From Magnetospirillum sp. (lineage in GTDB: Bacteria > Pseudomonadota > Alphaproteobacteria > Rhodospirillales > Magnetospirillaceae), in NCBI GenBank assembly GCA_016212565.1, contig JACRFY010000263.1, positions 1 to 34,876 on the forward strand: a stretch of 34,876 bases of DNA, read 5' to 3'. The number at the start of each line of letters is the position of its first letter. Position 1 is the first letter of the stretch. This document shows positions 32,301-34,876 of this stretch, in pieces. The notes under the pieces are model-generated. The model did not search any database. It had not been told where the DNA came from and worked only from the letters and a program-made list of their open reading frames with translations. A program made the translations under genes and the position numbers.

Positions 32301-32754
32301 GCGCGGCCTCGGCATCCATCCACGCCAGCACCGCCTGGGCAAAGGCGAGGTCGTCGAAGCCGGCGCCGATGCGGACGGCCAGCGCGGCCCCCAGGGCGGC
32401 GCCGTCGAGGCCGGCGGCGACCTCGGCCGGCACCGCCTTCGCCGCGCGGCGCTGCACGAACAGACGGCGGGCGGCATAGAGCGGCGCCAGGGCATCGGCG
32501 CGGGCGTGCAGGGCGGCGGTCTCGGCGCGAATGCCGAACAGGGCGGCGAGGAAGTCGTCGAGCGCCGGGGCCAGGGCGACGATCAGTTCGGACTCGTCCG
32601 CGGGAACGGCGCGGGCGGCGCACAGGCGGTCGCGCAGGCCCGGCTCCAAGCTGTCGAGAAAGGCGGCGTCGACCCGCCCCAGGCCATCGCGACGATAGAG
32701 GTCGGCGAAGGCGATGCCGAAGCCGAAGGCGGGGCCGGTGGTGTGATGCGTCAT
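29392..32754 (-). CDS. fused iron-sulfur flavoprotein oxidoreductase (GltD/NfnB-like plus PyrK/NfnA-like)
   Basis: A 1120-residue cytosolic protein with an unusual domain chain. Residues 1 to about 225 are helical and unrecognised. Next comes a cysteine-rich GltD/dihydropyrimidine-dehydrogenase-type segment (C231, C234, C242, C256; C296, C299, C303) that can hold [4Fe-4S] clusters. Then follow two dinucleotide folds (VVGLGPAG at 362-369 and a later VVIGGGLTAVDTCTEAL) for FAD and NAD(P). The C-terminal third is a ferredoxin-reductase/PyrK-like module (WTFRPGQFFRLQNF; ETVLLAGGGLGNAVLFSIG) ending in a cysteine set C1055, C1061, C1064, C1082. Fused, these parts correspond to NfnB and NfnA of the NADH-ferredoxin NADP reductase. 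An ATG two codons earlier is possible; this one has the better AGGGG spacing. Confidence 0.82.
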   Translation of the reverse strand: MTHHTTGPAFGFGIAFADLYRRDGLGRVDAAFLDSLEPGLRDRLCAARAVPADESELIVALAPALDDFLAALFGIRAETAALHARADALAPLYAARRLFVQRRAAKAVPAEVAAGLDGAALGAALAVRIGAGFDDLAFAQAVLAWMDAEAAHGDDLALAERFAAWRVTRADATPLFRLPRKRDPLALVPAQPVRLDGIAAVEGPHHRHRDGFALTDPGTDLAGALAEVNYCILCHHQGKDSCSKGLKKAEVVREGCPLEEKISEMHEVKGQGWALAALAVATIDNPMVAGTGHRICNDCMAACIYQAQNRDPVDIPQAETRILKDVLDLPWGFEIYGLLTRWNPLNLRRPLPRPASGRTVLVVGLGPAGFTLAHHLMQDGHAVAAVDGLKIEPLDPGLSGVDPFGNRVPFRPIRDVAELWEPLGARVMAGFGGVAEYGITVRWDKNFLKVIRLLLERRSQFAMFGGVRFGGTLSFADAFAMGFDHVALAAGAGKPTILGLPNGLARGVRQASDFLMGLQLTGAARAATIANLQLRLPVVVIGGGLTAVDTCTEALAYYPVQVEKFLSRYEILVAEQGEAAVRAGWSEEESEIAAEFLAHAHALRAERAAAAAAGRAPDLIGLLRGWGGATIAYRRRLIDSPAYRNHEEIAKALEEGIRFAEALTPTAVEVDRFGAATALTVKDAAGTLHRLPARAILVAAGTVPNTTLAREGEGLALDGRFFQAVDEDGHPVTPQPSSKPAVPQVLIDQDVSFFGDLHPSYAGNVVSAMASAKQGHPVITRVLARRPPPTTTPEDLFRILNDGLRPQVVAVNRLTPTIVEVVVRAPAAAWTFRPGQFFRLQNFETLAPKAGGTTLAMEGLALTGAWTDADNGLVGMIVLEMGGSSDLVARLVPGEPVVLMGPTGSPTTIPRGETVLLAGGGLGNAVLFSIGAAMRAAGSRVLYFAGYRSAADRFKVADIEAAADVVVWCVDRGEPFAPGRPQDRSFVGTIVAAMAAYAEGGLGEPAIPLGAVDRVIAIGSDRMMAAVAAARRGVLAPWLKPEHVGLGSINSPMQCMMKEVCAQCLQRHRDPVTGEERVVFSCFDQDQCLDSVDFANLADRLGQNALAEKLTRAWVKRVLG

Positions 32755-32863
32755 GTCCATCGCCCCTGATACAAGTTGCTTGCCGTCGCATCCTAGTGCG
32801 AGGAAGAGGTAAGGTCGCGCCTCGGGTTTTGAAACCCTTTTGCCGGCCGGCAGCGAGGATCCG

Positions 32864-33667
32864 ATGAAGTTCGTTCTTGCCCTTCTTCTCCTCGTCGCTG
32901 TGCCGGCCTTGGCCGAGACCGCCCTCGACGGCCGCCTCGAACAAGGCGGGCTCTCCCTCGGCCAGGCCCCGGCAGGGGCGACGGTGACGCTCGATTCCCG
33001 CCCGGTGCCCACCGATGCCGCGGGCCGCTTCCTGCTCGGATTCGGCCGCGAGGCGGCGGCGACGGCGGTGCTGGAGGTCCGCTCCGCCGCCGGCACCGAG
33101 CGGCGGGTCCTGGCCATCGCCCCGCGGCCGTGGCCGGTGCAGCGCATCGACGGCCTGCCGCGCGAGACGGTGACCCCCGACCCCGCCCAGCTCGCCCGCA
33201 TCAAGGCCGAGGCCGAGCTGGTCGCCGAGCGCCGCGGCCGGGTCTCGACCACCGCCCGCTTTCTCTCCGGCCTGGCGGCTCCGGCGGCGGGACCGGTCTC
33301 GGGGGTGTTCGGCAGCCAGCGGATCCTCAACGGCGAGGCGCGGGCGGCGCATTCCGGCACCGACATCGCCGCGCCGCGCGGAGCGCCGGTATCCAGCGTC
33401 GGCGACGGCGTGGTGGTGCTGGCCCATCCCGACCTGTTCTTCACCGGCATGACGGCGATGATCGACCACGGCCTGGGGCTGACCTCGGTCTACGCCCATC
33501 TGTCGCGCCTCGACGTCGCCGAGGGCCAGCGCGTCGCGCGGGGACAGACGATCGGCGCCGTCGGCGCGTCGGGCCGCGCCACCGGACCGCACCTGCATTG
33601 GGGCGCGAGCTGGCTGGACGTCCGCCTCGACCCGGAAACGGTGCTGGCGGTGCTGGGTAAAGACTAA
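32864..33667 (+). CDS. M23-family (LytM) peptidase, secreted
   Basis: A 267-residue zinc metallopeptidase of family M23, acting on peptidoglycan cross-bridges or serving as an amidase activator. It has a signal peptide ([17 protein letters not shown], cleavage near 17). The zinc site is complete: H163 and D167 in HSGTD, H212 in YAHLS, and H243-x-H245 in PHLHW, so it should be active. A beta-rich region (about 30-90) and a short helical linker (105-130) precede the catalytic domain. GCGAGGA is well placed before the ATG. The TAA stop is part of the 4-bp direct repeat of the adjoining mobile element. Confidence 0.9.
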   Translation: MKFVLALLLLVAVPALAETALDGRLEQGGLSLGQAPAGATVTLDSRPVPTDAAGRFLLGFGREAAATAVLEVRSAAGTERRVLAIAPRPWPVQRIDGLPRETVTPDPAQLARIKAEAELVAERRGRVSTTARFLSGLAAPAAGPVSGVFGSQRILNGEARAAHSGTDIAAPRGAPVSSVGDGVVVLAHPDLFFTGMTAMIDHGLGLTSVYAHLSRLDVAEGQRVARGQTIGAVGASGRATGPHLHWGASWLDVRLDPETVLAVLGKD

Positions 33668-33828
33668 CAGGCTGCGGAAAAAGTCTCGTCATTCCCGCGA
33701 AAGCGGGAATCCATGCATCAACGAAAATGCCTTATGTTTCAAGGCAAAGCTGCGTTGCCGTGGATCCCCACTTTCGCGGGGATGACGGGGGAATTGAGGG
33801 CTGCGAGCATTTTTCCGCAGCCTGCTAA
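33664..33828. mobile_element. MITE-like element with 15-bp terminal inverted repeats and CTAA target duplication
   Basis: The 157-bp core (33668-33824) opens with CAGGCTGCGGAAAAA and ends with the exact reverse complement. CTAA flanks it on both sides (33664-33667, 33825-33828), fitting the YTAR target of the IS5 group. Inside are two facing palindromic arms (33687-33713 and 33761-33787) of the GTCATTCCCGCGAAAGCGGG type. Both CTAA copies are used as stop codons by the two convergent genes. No coding frame inside. Confidence 0.82.
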
Positions 33829-34580
33829 ATCTCGACCACCAGCGGCGCGTAGTCGTGGGCTTCGGGGCCGCCGCGCTGGTGGCTGAGGATGCGGGTCGGG
33901 CCGAGGCGGTAGTCGCAGTTCCAGTGGCTGTGGCCGTGGACCCACAGATCCGGGCCGCACGTCGCGATCGTCGCGTCGAGGCTGGTCACCGAGGCGACGG
34001 TGGGAATGTGCTCGGGCCGGCGCTGCTTGAGACTCTCCGCCGTCGGCAGGTGATGGCTGACCACCAGCGTCGGCCCGTCCCACGGCTGCGCCAGCGTCTC
34101 GGCAAGGAAGGCGCTGCTGGCGCGGCTCCAGGCCAGCACCTGACGGGCGGTGAGGACCTGCCCGTCGCTGCCGCGGCCGTTCTTGTAGTCGGGCATCGCC
34201 GTCTCGGCGCGGGCCATGGTGAAGGCGGCGTCGCCTTCGAGGGCGTAGTCGGTCCACAACGTCGCCCCCAGCACCCGCAGGCGCCGGCCGCCGACGGTGA
34301 ACGCCGCCGCCGAGTCGTCGAGGAAGTGCAGCCCGGGAACCGCCGCCGCCGCGTCGCGGATCGCCTGGCGGGGGGCGGTGCCCTCGGGGTGATGCCAGTG
34401 CTCGCGGTTGCCGGCGACGTACACCGCCGGGCGGCCGCCGCAATTGGCGGCGATCCACGCCACCCCGTCGAGCCCCCAGCCGACGTCGCCGGCCAGAACG
34501 ATCAGGTCGGCGTCCACCGCCGGAAGGGCGTAGGCGCCCTTCTCGACGTGCAAATCGGAGAGGATGGCGAGGCGAATCAT
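33825..34580 (-). CDS. calcineurin-like metallophosphoesterase
   Basis: A 251-residue metallophosphoesterase with all five blocks: D9 and H11 in SDLHVE, D32 in LAGDVGWG, N58 and H61 in GNREHW, H-containing VVSHHLPTAES, and WVHGHSHWNCDY near the end. It would use two metal ions to hydrolyse a phosphomonoester or diester in the cytosol; the substrate is unknown. MIRLAILSDLH is the usual start; a GTG five codons earlier has no room for a ribosome-binding site. The TAG stop lies in the right-hand CTAA copy of the neighbouring element, and the coding sequence is complete. Confidence 0.9.
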   Translation of the reverse strand: MIRLAILSDLHVEKGAYALPAVDADLIVLAGDVGWGLDGVAWIAANCGGRPAVYVAGNREHWHHPEGTAPRQAIRDAAAAVPGLHFLDDSAAAFTVGGRRLRVLGATLWTDYALEGDAAFTMARAETAMPDYKNGRGSDGQVLTARQVLAWSRASSAFLAETLAQPWDGPTLVVSHHLPTAESLKQRRPEHIPTVASVTSLDATIATCGPDLWVHGHSHWNCDYRLGPTRILSHQRGGPEAHDYAPLVVEI

Positions 34581-34615
34581 GAGGTGTATTAGCACCTCGT
34601 GATATGACTTGTCAT
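34581..34615 (-). promoter_or_regulatory. two small inverted repeats before the metallophosphoesterase start
   Basis: GAGGTG-N6-CACCTC (34581-34598) lies directly against the start codon and could fold the leader so as to hide the ribosome-binding site. ATGAC-TT-GTCAT (34604-34615) follows upstream and could be an operator. Both are perfect but short. Confidence 0.3.
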
Positions 34616-34618
34616 CTT

Positions 34619-34676
34619 ATACCGGGGGCAATCGGGTGAAGGACTACGGTCCTTTTGCATTGTCCGTCATCCCCGC
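34619..34676 (+). repeat. about 58-bp dispersed repeat, copy 2
   Basis: AATCGGGTGAAGGACTACGG followed by TCCTTTTGCATTG and TCCGTCATCCCCGC aligns with the inverted copy at 24846-24905 with few changes. It contains a small hairpin AAGGAC-TACG-GTCCTT. The similarity breaks off at CCCCGC, where the palindromic arm would continue. Confidence 0.6.
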
Positions 34677-34689
34677 TGGTGCGCATGGG

Positions 34690-34876
34690 CGCTGACTTAA
34701 GCCTTTTTCTCGCCACCAAGACATCAAGGACACCAAGAGATCGGGGGAGATCAAGGCGGTTCGGTGTCGGGTCGCACCTTTCATCTTGGTGTCTTCTCTA
34801 ATCGGGGCGTTTTTTGCAAGTCCCTCAAGCATCTTCACGACCTTTCGTGCCATCGGCTGCGATGGCGGGGCATTGG
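34690..34876. repeat. low-complexity inverted repeat region (CACCAAGA type) at the window end
   Basis: CCACCAAGACATCAAGGACA (from 34713) continues as CCAAGAG and is mirrored by TCTTGGTGTCTTCTCT (about 34785-34800). CACGAAAGGTCGTGAAGATG appears on the minus strand further on. These CACCAAGA- and CACGAAAGG-type sequences are, from memory, scattered in many unrelated genomes. The open frame across the region on the minus strand is formed by the repeats and is not called as a gene. Confidence 0.45.

Noticed and set aside
34644-34853. 69-codon frame on the minus strand at the window end
   Set aside because: It is composed of dispersed repeat sequence, has no good ribosome-binding site and resembles no protein family I know.

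Overview
The window is high-GC chromosomal DNA of an alphaproteobacterium, most likely a member of the Rhodospirillales (Magnetospirillum/Phaeospirillum-like). This is inferred from the protein families (UbiK, DUF2125, DUF1059, DUF47-PiT, COG1565 methyltransferase), the neighbourhood rpsT-dnaA, strong G/C third-position bias, and abundant dispersed palindromes of the 'GTCATCCCCGCGAAGGCGGGGATCC' type. No species call is possible from the sequence alone. Most of it is core chromosome. The accessory parts are one IS-scarred insert and several small non-autonomous elements.

Layout. 1-2.74 kb (minus): an exopolysaccharide segment with a polyprenyl-phosphate sugar transferase, an ExeA-type ATPase with a C-terminal LysM, and the first seven codons of a further gene. 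2.99-6.43 kb (plus): a small secreted protein, a tyrosine-phosphatase-like protein, a DIPP-like NUDIX hydrolase, and a DUF47-PiT phosphate transport pair preceded by a possible Pho box. 6.44-8.25 kb (minus): a quinone oxidoreductase and an unrecognised protein. 8.42 kb: tRNA-Pro(CGG) with its terminator. 8.57-10.85 kb: two decayed transposase fragments bracketing a divergent alpha/beta-hydrolase/TetR pair. 10.85-16.19 kb: ubiK (minus), then rfaD, lgt, a MidA-like methyltransferase, pgeF and a lipoprotein (plus). 16.2-19.5 kb: prs with a possible attenuator leader, higBA, panD-queC and a DUF1059 protein. 19.9-24.5 kb: two tandem TrkH subunits, ChaC, and a DUF2125 protein. 24.5-24.95 kb: nested repeats. 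24.96-29.38 kb: a secreted protein, mutY, a DUF721/DciA-like gene, rpsT and dnaA. 29.4-34.6 kb: a 1120-residue fused iron-sulfur flavoprotein oxidoreductase, an M23 peptidase and a metallophosphoesterase.

The most distinctive signal is repeat biology. Three short elements with perfect terminal inverted repeats are each flanked by an exact direct repeat. One (11290-11513) lies just upstream of the rfaD promoter with a 10-bp duplication. One (24571-24764) has split a common palindromic repeat with a 10-bp duplication, and an intact copy of that repeat lies 65 bp away. One (33668-33824) sits on the shared stop codons of two convergent genes with a CTAA duplication, so that both genes kept a stop. 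None encodes a transposase, so they look like MITEs mobilised in trans.

Other points of interest are the GltD-like/PyrK-like fusion that recalls the NfnB and NfnA subunits, tandem TrkH paralogues with different filter residues, a terminator-like hairpin between the promoter and the start of prs, and divergent genes whose ATG codons overlap. I found no CRISPR array, phage module or obvious defence island.
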